NCBI GenBank assembly: GCA_013398615.1
Contig: VZSR01003371.1
Coordinates: 611,785-675,784 of the forward strand
Source: Brachypodius melanocephalos
Lineage: Eukaryota > Chordata > Aves > Passeriformes > Pycnonotidae
Length of the DNA: 64,000 nt
Direction: 5' to 3'
Each line of letters opens with the position of its first letter. Positions within the stretch are counted from its first letter, which is position 1. Below the pieces are notes generated by a model, which worked only from the letters and a program-made list of their open reading frames with translations, was not told where the DNA came from and made no database searches. Below are positions 45,763-56,400 of this stretch, piece by piece. The position numbers were made by a program, and so were the translations under genes.

Positions 45763-48195
45763 TACCTGGAAGCAGCTCTGAGCCCCAATAAGTTGAGACC
45801 CATGGCTACGGTGCTAATGTGCCGAAGATTGCCCAGGCTGAGCAGGGTGACAGCGTTTTCGACCACAGCCAAGCGCAAGGCCGAGCGTGGCAGCAGCAAA
45901 GGCAAGAAGGAAAAGCGAGATAAGCCAGGAGCAGCCGAGACTGGGACTGAATCCAGGGCTACAATCCAGCTGCTGAAGCCACAGGACTACAGAGTGTTGT
46001 ATAATCCAGCTGCCTATGTCAAAGGCAGGGCTGGCTCCCAGCAGCACGTGGATAGGGACAGAATCCAGGCCTTCGGTGACACATTCACCGGCCCTGGCAC
46101 CACGCAGGCTGTGCAGACATTCCCCACTGCCTCTTCCCAAGCTTTGTCACCCATCAGGAATGCCCTGCCCAAGCCCGCGCTCCTGGAGCAGACCACCCTG
46201 GCCACGCTGTACAAGGAGGAAGCAGAGAAGGAAAAACAGGAACTGCACAACTCCAAGGAGGACCCCCGCATGTTCCAGAAGGGGAGGCCTGAGTACAGAT
46301 CTCTCAGCTGTGACAGCACTGAGCCAGCACAGACCCTCCCTGCAGAGGAAGGGGACTCCATTTTACAGAGTGTGGCCAGGTGTGAGGGCAGCCCGGGAAT
46401 TCTCACGGATTATTTCCTCAAGCTGAGCCGTTTGCCAGCAGAGCGACGAGCGGCGCTGGTGTCTGACCCCAGGTTCAGTGCCCTGTGTCACCGTGCTGTC
46501 ACGGCCATCAGGCTCTTCAGCACCCCAGATCTCATCCAGATTTTAAAGGCTTGTGTCCCTTTGGCTGTGCCAGCCTCCCACCCCCTGCTCAACGCCTGTG
46601 AGGCCGAGTTCTGCCGGCGGGCGTGGGACATGGGCCTGGAGCAGCTGCTGCTGGTGGCGGATTGCTGGCGCTGCCTGGACCGCAGCGTGCCCTCCTACCT
46701 GGGCATTCTGTTCAGCTATGCCAACCTTCACTGGCAGGACCTCACCTTGCCCCAGTTTGTGCAGCTCCTTTACATCATCGGGGAAGGCCGGAGGTCGCCC
46801 TCGGACTTGGTGCAGAAGGTGGAGAGCACCATCCTGAAGCACCTGGATGCCTTCACCTTGGAGGAGTTGGGTGCCATCTGCTTGGGGCTCTTCAAGTCCC
46901 TCAGTGGGATTTCTGACCACGTCATGAGGAGAATTGCAGACAGGGTGGCCCTGCAGATGGAGGACATGAGCACCTACGCCTTGGTGAACGTGCTCAAGAT
47001 GCTGCGCTACACCCGCATGGACCACCTGCCCCTCATGAGGGAGCTCGGGAAGGTGATTCCTGCTCGGATTCCTGCCACAAACATCCAGGGCATCATGCAC
47101 ATCAGTCTCACCTATTCATCCCTGCATTTCTTTGACGAGGATGTTTTGGCTGCTGTAGCCACCTCGTTGCCTTCCAAGGTGTCCTACTGCCGGAGCAAGG
47201 ATGCTGCCAAATTCCTGTGGTCGTTTGGGTGCCTGGACTATGAACCTCCCAACGAGGAGGAGTTTTACTCCAGCCTGATAAAGCAACTGCATGCAAAAGT
47301 CCATGAGTTTAGCAAGTTTCCAGAGCATCTCCTTACTGCTCTGCTTGGCCTGGCATTTGTCAAACGCTTCCCAGAGGAGCTGATAGACTTTGCTTTGAGG
47401 GAAGAGTTTGTCCAGAAAACCAGACGTAGCAAATATGAGCTCAACAAGGACCTGTTCACCCTTGGTAAGAGCGTTGAAATCGAGTGCCCGACCTACCAAG
47501 GCAGCCGCCTCTCACCTCAGCTTTGTCAGGAGTTCACTGAGATGGCTTCAAGCTTTGCAGAGCGGGAAATCTATGTCAGGCCTGAAATCATGGAAGCCAC
47601 TTCCCTCCTTGAGAGCATGTTGGGAGGCCCTGAGTATGTGAGGAACCACATGATCCTGCCCCACACCAGGTCCAGCGACCTGGAGGTGCGTTTGGCCACG
47701 GATGGACATCCCATCCCTTTCAACTTCAAGGATCCTGTGGCAGCCAAGAAGCTGAAAGGCATGGGAGTTAGTCTGACAGATGATTTGATGTCTCAGCTCA
47801 TACAGGGGAGAGCTCCTAACCAGAGTCTCATGAAAGTGGGAAATGAAGCCAGGATTCCCGGACAGGAGCAAGGGGACGCTGCAGGAACACTGTGCTTGGG
47901 TGGAGCCCTTCCTGCAGGTGCCACATCACAGGCTGAGCCTAAACCAGGGCGCTGGCAGCCTCGGGAAGTGAGGCTGGCACTGCAGGTGTCCAACAGGAAC
48001 CACTTCTGCTACGGCTCCAAGCGGCTGCTGGGGCTGCACTGCCTGAAGCGGCGGCAGCTACGGCTGCTGGGCTACACGGTGGTGGAGATTCCCTTCTGGG
48101 AATGGTTCCCTCTGCTCAAGCGCTCTCGCTCTGAGAAGCTCAGCTACCTCCACTACAAAGTGTTCTGCCCAGCACTGCTCACCAGGGCTGGCTAG
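45763..48195 (+). CDS. FASTKD5: FASTKD5, FAST kinase domain-containing protein 5, mitochondrial
   Basis: Mitochondrial RNA-granule protein needed to process mitochondrial precursor transcripts at junctions not flanked by tRNAs. The coding sequence is intronless, 45802-48195, 797 aa (human 764). The exon opens after the acceptor AG at 45761-45762. The start at 45802 gives an Arg/Ser/Thr-rich, acid-free N-terminus (MATVLMCRRLPRLSRVTAFS) suited to mitochondrial import; the frame is open further 5', but that reads through the acceptor. FAST_1 region at about residues 353-420 (LEELGAICLGLFKS, VNVLKMLRYT); FAST_2 at about 490-600 (PEHLLTALLGLAFVKRFPEE, MLGGPEYVRNHMILPHTRSS); RAP domain at about 722-790 (RNHFCYGSKRLLGLHCLKRR, LGYTVVEIPFWEW). 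Similarity to human FASTKD5 is clear throughout except the first 100 residues. As in mammals it probably lies within UBOX5 intron 1. Confidence 0.96.
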   Translation, partial: YLEAALSPNKLRPMATVLMCRRLPRLSRVTAFSTTAKRKAERGSSKGKKEKRDKPGAAETGTESRATIQLLKPQDYRVLYNPAAYVKGRAGSQQHVDRDRIQAFGDTFTGPGTTQAVQTFPTASSQALSPIRNALPKPALLEQTTLATLYKEEAEKEKQELHNSKEDPRMFQKGRPEYRSLSCDSTEPAQTLPAEEGDSILQSVARCEGSPGILTDYFLKLSRLPAERRAALVSDPRFSALCHRAVTAIRLFSTPDLIQILKACVPLAVPASHPLLNACEAEFCRRAWDMGLEQLLLVADCWRCLDRSVPSYLGILFSYANLHWQDLTLPQFVQLLYIIGEGRRSPSDLVQKVESTILKHLDAFTLEELGAICLGLFKSLSGISDHVMRRIADRVALQMEDMSTYALVNVLKMLRYTRMDHLPLMRELGKVIPARIPATNIQGIMHISLTYSSLHFFDEDVLAAVATSLPSKVSYCRSKDAAKFLWSFGCLDYEPPNEEEFYSSLIKQLHAKVHEFSKFPEHLLTALLGLAFVKRFPEELIDFALREEFVQKTRRSKYELNKDLFTLGKSVEIECPTYQGSRLSPQLCQEFTEMASSFAEREIYVRPEIMEATSLLESMLGGPEYVRNHMILPHTRSSDLEVRLATDGHPIPFNFKDPVAAKKLKGMGVSLTDDLMSQLIQGRAPNQSLMKVGNEARIPGQEQGDAAGTLCLGGALPAGATSQAEPKPGRWQPREVRLALQVSNRNHFCYGSKRLLGLHCLKRRQLRLLGYTVVEIPFWEWFPLLKRSRSEKLSYLHYKVFCPALLTRAG

Positions 48196-48380
48196 TGGGG
48201 ACAAGGGCTTGCCCAGAGCCTCCCCAGTGCATCTCCCAGTGGCTGGGTGCTGGGTGAAATGGTCTCTGGGTGTGTGGCTCAGTTTTTGGCAGGTGCTCTG
48301 TGTGGCCATTTCTGCTCTGGTGACATCTGTACTTCCCGTGCTCTCCTTTTGTACCTGGATCCTCAGATGCTTCCACCACA

Positions 48381-48386
48381 AATAAA
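48381..48386 (+). terminator. FASTKD5: FASTKD5 poly(A) signal
   Basis: AATAAA 186 bases after the FASTKD5 stop codon, within 'ccacaaataaaacctactg', followed by a T-rich stretch (CATTTTTCTCTGTG). A short 3' UTR is thereby predicted. Confidence 0.7.
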
Positions 48387-48389
48387 ACC

Positions 48390-50410
48390 TACTGATGATT
48401 CATTTTTCTCTGTGATAGCTTCTTTCTCCGCCCTAAATGAGAGTGGTTGGATTTGGTGCCTCTGTGAGAGCAGGAGCAGAGGGTATTTAGTCATGAGGCT
48501 GAGCTGGGTGCCAGGAACACACCCAGCTGCTTCCTCATGTTTCCATCCCCATGGGGCTGGAGCTGAGAGCACAGCCTGAGTTTCTCCTTTAGGATGGAAC
48601 GTGGATACTGAGTGGCACTGAGGGTTGGGGTGCTCTGACCTCAGGACACTCATTTTATGCTCCAAGGACTTTATTTGGTGTCTACCATGCACATTCCTTA
48701 TGGCAGCAGCTCTGTAGTCCCACGTAGGACACCAGGAAAAGTTGTGGTGGTGAACTCCAGAGAGTCTGGTTTAAAATTCCTTGTCTGAAACCACTGAGGA
48801 TTTTTTTCAGGTCTGCGTTTCACTGCCTCAGTCCAAAGATCTTTGTTCACCTTAGGGAAGGCACACACTGAAGAGAGAGGAAAAAAAAACCCAGCCATGG
48901 GTAAAAGCAACTCAGTGACTCAACTTTTGTAGCAGAGTCTTTCAGCAGAAGGGAGTGCAGTAACTTGGAAATGCAGAATAATCCATTTTCTTACTGAGGT
49001 ATTAAGACTGGAAAAACTAACCTGAGTTCTTTCTCTCATGGTCACAAACAGTAGGAGAAAATTCTGTAAAATACTCATACAGAGCTCCTCATGTTGCTGG
49101 AGAAGTCTTCAGCCCAGGAAAGAGAGGAGAGATAGAACAGGGAGAGAATCTTGAGTTTTCCCAAGGAAGGGAGCAAGGAGAGTTGCTTTGCCACTTTTCA
49201 TAACATGAGTGCTGAGGGCCAAGTGAATTTACCACTTGATAAATTCATTTGTGGCTCAAAATGAGCCAAAAAGAGCAGTTTTGAGGCACAACCTGTAGTT
49301 GAACTGTCAGTCTCCTACAAGATGTGAGTGCCAAAAGTCAGGCCAGTTTAAACAGTTCCCCATTGGCAGCCCAGTTCTGGAAACCTCTCAGACTCAGAAA
49401 ACCAGGAAAGTTGTGTTGGAGGAGTTGGTGTGTGCTTGCTCCTGATGGCTGCCAGACCAAATTTTGGGGTAGAAGTGCTGCTCACCTGGCTGTTCCTTTT
49501 GTGAGGTTCACACCTGCTTCATTCAAGGCATTGTAGCCAAGCTCTGCTCTCTGCAGGTGTGAATTCCCTGTTGGGTTGGGTTTTATCCACGGGATTTCTG
49601 CCTTGAATTCCACCTTTCTCCTTGCAGATGCAGCACAGGGAGCTCATTAACTCTGCCTTTCCAACGTGCCCCCAGAAGGCCAATTTCATTTGGGCTGAAC
49701 CAACAGATCAGTGGAAAATCATTAAAGAGCTGCTTGTTCTTGAAGGAGGCAGCGAGTCCCTGATTTGCAAGGTTGCCCAGGGCGGTGACATTTTAAAGCT
49801 GGGGTTAACATGAGGTTAAAGCTCTCGCCTCGCAGATAATTTCATTCTTAAAAGAGATCTGAGAGAGCCAATTCCAGTCACTTTTTTTTTTTTTTTTTTT
49901 CAATGGGAAAGAAGATGTGTTCACTTGAGTTTCTTTAATGAATGCTGGCAGAAGAATTTGGTGTTCAGATCCCAGACATCTCCCTCAGAGCTATTCCATG
50001 CCCTCTGCTCCCTTGGAGTTATTTAACACCAATTATTAATATTTGTGGTTAATCTTGACTCACTGTGACGGCCTCCTGTGCTGTGCTGGTGCTTTTCTAC
50101 ACCTCCAAAACTCCTGCATCTTTGATAAACCTTCAGATCTAATTGCTGGTCTGTTCATAGGTGGTTTTAGTTAAAATAGGCATTTTCTCTTTGATTTTTC
50201 TTCACAGGTTCACTTATTAATATTAATGTGGGGTTTTTTTCTCTCAATCTCATCTCTCCACCACATTCATTTGGGTTTATATTGGCTTCACCTCCTGGAC
50301 TCATATCTGAGCTGCATTTTAGGAATTCCCAAGCCTGTAACTCACCCAGTGAGATCCTTTCATTGCTCATGGATATTCACTTCCTTTATTTTTAATTTTT
50401 TTTTTCCAAG
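48390..50410 (+). other. UBOX5: UBOX5 intron, between FASTKD5 and first UBOX5 coding exon
   Basis: No coding sequence. Holds poly-T at 49885-49903 and the constrained-looking block at about 49620-49880. The right end has a long pyrimidine tract (ATTTTTAATTTTTTTTTTCCAAG) forming the acceptor at 50409-50410. Confidence 0.5.
49620..49880. promoter_or_regulatory. Candidate conserved non-coding element
   Basis: Unique AT-balanced sequence with 'gggagctcattaactctgcc', 'ggccaatttcatttgg', 'atcattaaagagctgc', 'ggttaacatgaggttaaagc' and 'cgcagataatttcattc'. A 63-codon frame (49622-49813) preceded by CTCCTTGCAG could instead be an exon, but I do not recognise the peptide and no donor fits its end. Regulatory DNA is the more likely reading. 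Confidence 0.3.
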
Positions 50411-53400
50411 CTGACTCTGATGCTCAGCAAGTGACCTCTCTCCAGCTGCCAAGATGGTAATAAACGTCTGTCTCCCACAGTTCAAGCCAAGAATTCACTG
50501 CAACAAGGTAAAATAGTGATGAGGGGGTTTGGGGGAGTGGGAAGGATGGAGGGATTAGGTGAAATTATCCTGAGGGGGTGCTTGTTCACTGCTGCTTTGG
50601 GATAATCAGCATCACTGCTCTGACATGGCACACACTAAATATTGCAGGGAAAAGCCCCAATTTTGCAGGATCTCATAACCAGACAGCATTATGTGCTTCC
50701 AGGTATAAATTCTTTGCCTTGAGATCCCTTTTTCCCATGCAATATTCCATCTTTCCCTCTGCCCATTGAAACACGCACAGCTCTTGATGATGTTTGCTGA
50801 AGTTGCTTTCCAAATATTTCTGGTTTCACTCAGCACAGCAAAATCTCTTTAAGAAACTCTGTTTTCATTCAAATCTTTTTTACTTGTAAGTTTCCACACC
50901 AACTCACCCCAAAATCCAGGACAAAGCCTTGGCTTTGTAAATACTGTGCTGCAAAAGCAGCAGTGCTGGAATTTTTTGTGGAGAGACCCAGCCACACCAC
51001 AGAGGTTTGGTGCGATTGTCGTGATCAAGACCATATTAAACAGGTGGAATAAATAATTTTTTCTCATTTTTATTTGTCCATTCAGCAAGGGCTGCAGATT
51101 TCTCAGGGCCTGGGGCTTCCAGGAAAGGGAATGGGTTGAACCAGTCTGCCCAACAGCAGAGCAGAGGGTGGGTTTGGATGTTCTGAACCAGACCCAGCCT
51201 GGTTTGATGGATCTCCCTCAGGGATGGGTGGGGTGGCTCCCAGAGGCTGATTCACATCTAGAGTTCCTCTGGGGTCCTGGAGCTGTGGTTCCAAGTGCAT
51301 TTCCACATGGATAAGTAGGCACAAAGAAAATCAGGAGGATCCCACCTGAGAAGGGAGACTGAAAGAAGGAGACTCCCATCTCCCCCACGCTCATCCTCTG
51401 CTCCCAGCCACCCTCTCCTCCTTGACTTACTTCACTGGGCCAGCCAAAACCACAAATTATCCCTAATTTTCCACTCTTCCAGCAGTTTAATCAGGTCTGC
51501 ACATGGTGACAGAGGGTGCAGGAAGAGGGGATGGGAGCACGTGGCTGGAGGAGGGTGGGAGTGGGTCTGCTCTGCCTTAAGCAGGGATCTCCTGCCTGGT
51601 CTGAGCTGCACATAAACCTCAGCCTTGGCTCCTGAGGTTGATGTCATCCTAAGAATCCCTGGAAGTGCTTGTGAAATTGGCTTCCCTGTATTTCCTTGCT
51701 CCAAACTGAGCCCAGTTTTGTGCTGGCACGCAGATCTCTGCCGATGGCTACGAGGTGGAGAACCTGATCTCCGAGGACCTCGCCAGGAGGAACCGCGGCT
51801 TCCGCAGCGAGTACTTCATCAAACCCCCGGTGCACGTCACCATCTCCTTCCCCTTCAACATCGAGATCTGCAGGATCAACATCGACATCTCCTCCGGGGG
51901 CTACCAGACCTTCTCTGGGCTGGAAGTTTACACCTCTACCTCATGCAACAAAACCTCTTGGCAGAGCCCTGAGGGGCAGTGCTCAGGTCTGGCCGGGCAG
52001 CCTGTGTCGGACAAGGACACCTTCACCCTGGTGGGCAAAGCTGTCTTAAAGAATCAGAGCAAAGTGACTTTTGGCCACAGAGGCTTCAAGCCGAGGCCTC
52101 CCTTCCATCAGATGGAAAATGTCTTCTCCTACCCTGGCTCGGTGTCTCAAGACCTCTGGAACAAAGGGCCGGCCTCGCTCAGCAACGTGTCCCACCTGAG
52201 AATCTGCATCACCCACGTGGCCGGGGGGGGCCTGCCCAGCATCAAGAGGCTGGAGGTGTGGGGACAACCTGCCAAGTCCTGCCCACAGGAGGTGATCGAG
52301 GGCATCTTCCAGGTGTCCTCCCAGTTCCTGGCCCAGGATGTCGGCAGCGTCAAGCCGGAGCCCTGGACGCCGATGGAGAGCGACTGCGTCCCCTTTGGTG
52401 CCAACGAGCAGCAGACCCTGCACAAGCTGGTGGACGTCGTCCAAGACATCCCTGAAGAATTCCTGGACCCCATCACTCTGGAGATCATGACTTTACCCAT
52501 GCTCCTGCCCTCTGGGAAAGTGATTGACCAGACCACCCTGGAGAAATGCAACCGGAGTGAGGCGTCCTGGGGCCGTGTTCCCAGCGATCCCTTCACGGGG
52601 GTGGCCTTCAGCCAGCACTCGCAGCCCCTACCTCACCCCACCCTCAAGGCCAGAATAGACCACTTCCTGCTGCAGCACAGCATCCCTGGCACCAACCTGC
52701 TGGGCAGGGCTCACGCCTCGGAGAGCCTGGTGCCCTCCTCCATCACCATGTCTTCTCTGAAAAGGAAAATGGACTGTATGGATCAGGGCTCCCTGCAGCC
52801 GCCCTATTTTTCTGCTACAAACTTTCTTGTCACGGCTACCTCAGAGAACAGTGCTAAAAAAATGAAAACTGACAGTGACTCTCACTTGATCCAGATGGAC
52901 TGTTCCACAGGTATGGTGGCTCCCCAAGTCACCTCTGTTCCTTGAGTGCTGGGATAGCCCCAAGCTGGGGTTTCAAATCAGGACAAATCCACTGCAAGTT
53001 CCCATCACACCCCTAGAAAGCTTCGAGGCTGTTGATGGGTGTGGTGGAGCTGGGTCATTTCATCCACCTCCTGTGTTTCCTGTTCAGTGTTTCACAGCTC
53101 TTGTTTGCTCAGGCCACCCTGTTCCCCTTTAAGTTTGGATTTCCTTTCTCTTCCTTCCACGTGGAGACCATATTTTTCTCACCGTCCTGGTTTGAAGTTT
53201 CTTTATCCAGGGGGATTTGTTGTGTCCTGCAAAACCAGGGAAAGAAATGTCTGGTGGTGCAGTGGTGATGGCACAGGGAGTCCTGGCTCATCACGAGGAG
53301 GGAGGTGGGAAGGAAAGCAAGAATGGGACACAGAACAAACCACAGCAAGGGAATTGCAGGGAGGAGGGACAGCTCAGCCTGAGAGAGACTCGCACAGAAT

Positions 53401-56400
53401 TTGCAGGTGGTTAAAGCAGAAAACCTGGAGAGGCCAAATTAGACAAGAAATGTGACTGTGGCTGCAGGGGAAGGGAATGAGTGTTCATTTCCTTTAATCC
53501 ATCCTTTTCCCAGTGATGTGGTAGCGGCACTGCTGGGAATGCAAAATGTCCTGCAGATCTGGAGAAAAGGAGGCTCAGGTGGGACTTTGTTGTTCTCAAC
53601 AGCTCCCTGAAAGGAGGATGGAGCCAGCTGGGGGTCAGCTCTGCTCCCAGGGAACAGGGACAGGAGAGAACAAAGGTGGCACCAGGAGAGGGTTAGATTG
53701 GATTTTGGTAACAATTCTTTCACAGAAAGGGTTGTCCAACCCTGGCACAGCTGCCCAGGGCAGTGGTGGAGTTCCCATCCTTGCAGGGATTTAAAAGCTG
53801 TGTGGATGTGGCACCTAGGGACAAAGGGTGCAAATCCAGGTGTGTGGGTATTTCATGGTTGGTTCTCTAGGCAGGTAAGCTCAGTTTCCTGGTCTGCTCT
53901 AACCCAGTGCTCTGTGACATGTCAAAAGGTGACCCAGAGCTGCTAGGACCTGTCACTGCCTTCACCCTTCTCCCAGTCTCCCTGAAAAATATTTTGAGGA
54001 CAAAGCTCAGAATTTGTTTGATTTTAAACAAATTCTTTGGCTGAAAATAATTGATGCCGGGTGGTACCAGGAAGAACAGGGAGAAGTCAGACTGCACATT
54101 TCTGCTCTGATCCCTCAGCCTAGAGGTTTTAGGAGGAATCTTTGGTTATTTTGGCTGTGGAGGTGTGTGACAGCACCCACCAGGATGTGCCCCACAGGAG
54201 CAGGAGCTGCCGTGTCCATACATAAATAAAAGCAGAGTGCTCAGCCCACGGAGCTCGTGCTTCACTGGATCATCAGCCTTGATTGGTGGAGCAAATGTGC
54301 AGCACCAATTGCGAGCTCTTCCTCTGGGAGATGAATTTAACAGAATTAGTGATGCAGACGACATTCTCTTAATGCTTCGTCTTAATTAGCGCCGTCGGTG
54401 CCTCACAGGGCAGCCCTGCAGGGAGGGTCCAGCCCTGGCCCTGTGGCTCAGAACTGGGACAGAGAGGGAAAAACAAGTCCCACAGATTTTATTAATGGTT
54501 TAAATGTTCTCCGTGAGCTGCATGGAGCAAGGCTGGAAGCACTGGGCTGGGATCATCGGGAGCTGGCTGAGGGAGTGCCTGGGATTTCAGGGAAAAACAA
54601 CTTCCTGGGTTATTTGGAGTTTTGCCCTCTTCAGTCCTGCAGACTTCTACAACTCCATGAAATGAGGGTGCAGCCATGTGAGGGTCAGGCTCTGTTCCCA
54701 GGGAACAAGAGGAAATGGCCTCAGAGTGCGCCAGGAGAGGTTTAGGGTGGATATTAGGGAAAATTCCTTCATGGAAAAGGTTCTCCAGCCCTGGCACAGG
54801 TTGCCCATCTCTGAACATATTTAAAAGCCATGTGGATGTGGCACTTGGGGACATAATTTAGTGGTGGCCTTGGCAGTGCTGGGTTAAGTGTTGGACTCGA
54901 TGGTTTTGGAAGACTTCTCCAGCCTAAATGGTTCTGATCCTGTGTAAGTTGGCACTGGGACACCACGTGAATGTCTGGTGGTAATCCATAGGGCATTCCA
55001 CCTCTAGGACCCAAAGGAGACAAGGCACTCCACGCCAGATCCCAGCCCCTCAGTGGGGAAAAGGCAGCTCTCAACAAAACAAGTGGCAGGGCTCCTAAAA
55101 TCCTCCAAGGTTCAGAGCCAAGGCAGGGTTTGCATCACAGATTCTTTTTCGCAGCATCTGCTTCTCCATCTTTTTCTTGTCTTCGTGGATCTGATTTCTG
55201 TGTTTCTCTCTGCAGACCTGCTCTCTCTGTTTCCCTTTGCAGATCTGGTGTTTGTTTCCCTTTGCAGATCTGGTGTCCCACGAGCAGAAGCTGTCGGAGA
55301 GCTTGGACACTGCCCTGACCTCGGCCCTCAGCTCCATGCCCTCCTTCACAGCCAAGCTGATGAAGAGCCAGCAGCAGGCTCCAGGAGAGGGAGGCTGCAG
55401 CAGTTCCTGGAGCGTGGGCACAGTCCTTGGTGAGCAACAGGGGATCACCTCTGGGAGCTGGGGCTGGGTTAACAGGGAGCATTGTTCAGAGCCCAGAGTA
55501 TTATATATTCCATATAGAAATATTACATTGTCTCCCAGCGAGCTTTACTTCACAATCCTTGCCTCTGTCTCAGCAGTTTTGCTGGTTCATTCTCCCACTG
55601 AGGCAGGTTAGACCTTGCTGACTCCCACAAGGTGTGGGATGTTGTCCATGCCCGTGGTCAGAGCAGGCTGTGGCACCAGTCCCGTGTTTTTCCCATGTTC
55701 TTGGCTGTCTGTGCTGCCCAAGGATGATCTGGGATGTGTTTTGCTTGGACACAGTGCTCAGCCTGCTCCAGCTTAGTTCAGACTGTTCTCAGAGCTCTGC
55801 AATTTGGGCTGAGTGGTTCAATGTTGCCTGTGAGCTGCTTGGAGCAAGCTGGGGAGCTGCCACGTGGGTGGAGAATGAGTCTGGTGTGGAGATGCTGCAG
55901 GAGAGGTGTAAATCCAGCAAATTCCAGTGCTTAAAAGGGCCTTGGAAAAAAGAGGGAGAGTCACTTTTTATACAGACAGATAATGGCTGGACAAGGAAGA
56001 ATGTTTATAAACTAAAAGAGTAGGGTGAGATTGGATATTGGGAAGAAATCCTTCCCTGTGAGGGTGCTGAGCCCTGGCACAGGGTGACCAGAGAAGCTGT
56101 GGCTGTCCCTGGATCCCTGGAAGTATTCAAGGCCAGGTTGGATGAGACTTGGAACAGCCTGGGACAGTGGAAGGTGTCCCTGCCCATGGCAAGGGGGTGG
56201 AATGGGATGGGCTTTATGATCCCTTCCAACCCAAACCATTCCATGATTCTTTGAAATACCGTGTGACATCCAGAATCTCATCAGGACACAGTCCAGGCTA
56301 CCAAGCCCTCACTGTTTGCCTCCCAGCTGCTGCCCAGCCACTCACCCAGCTGTGTGTGCATTCCCAAAATTATTTCTTTGGGGTGCAGAGGTGATGGCAC

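Larger units (their letters stand above)
52911..55267 (+). other. UBOX5: UBOX5 intron 3 (between coding exons 2 and 3)
   Basis: 2.36 kb with donor GTATGG at 52911 and acceptor CCCTTTGCAG ending at 55267. Contains duplication copy A, two sense CR1 fragments and a candidate regulatory block. The right end has an unusual tandem series of acceptor-like sites. Confidence 0.85.

Noticed and set aside
46543..47100. 185-codon minus-strand frame inside FASTKD5
   Set aside because: It is the antisense shadow of a strongly conserved coding exon; GC-rich codon structure opens the opposite strand.
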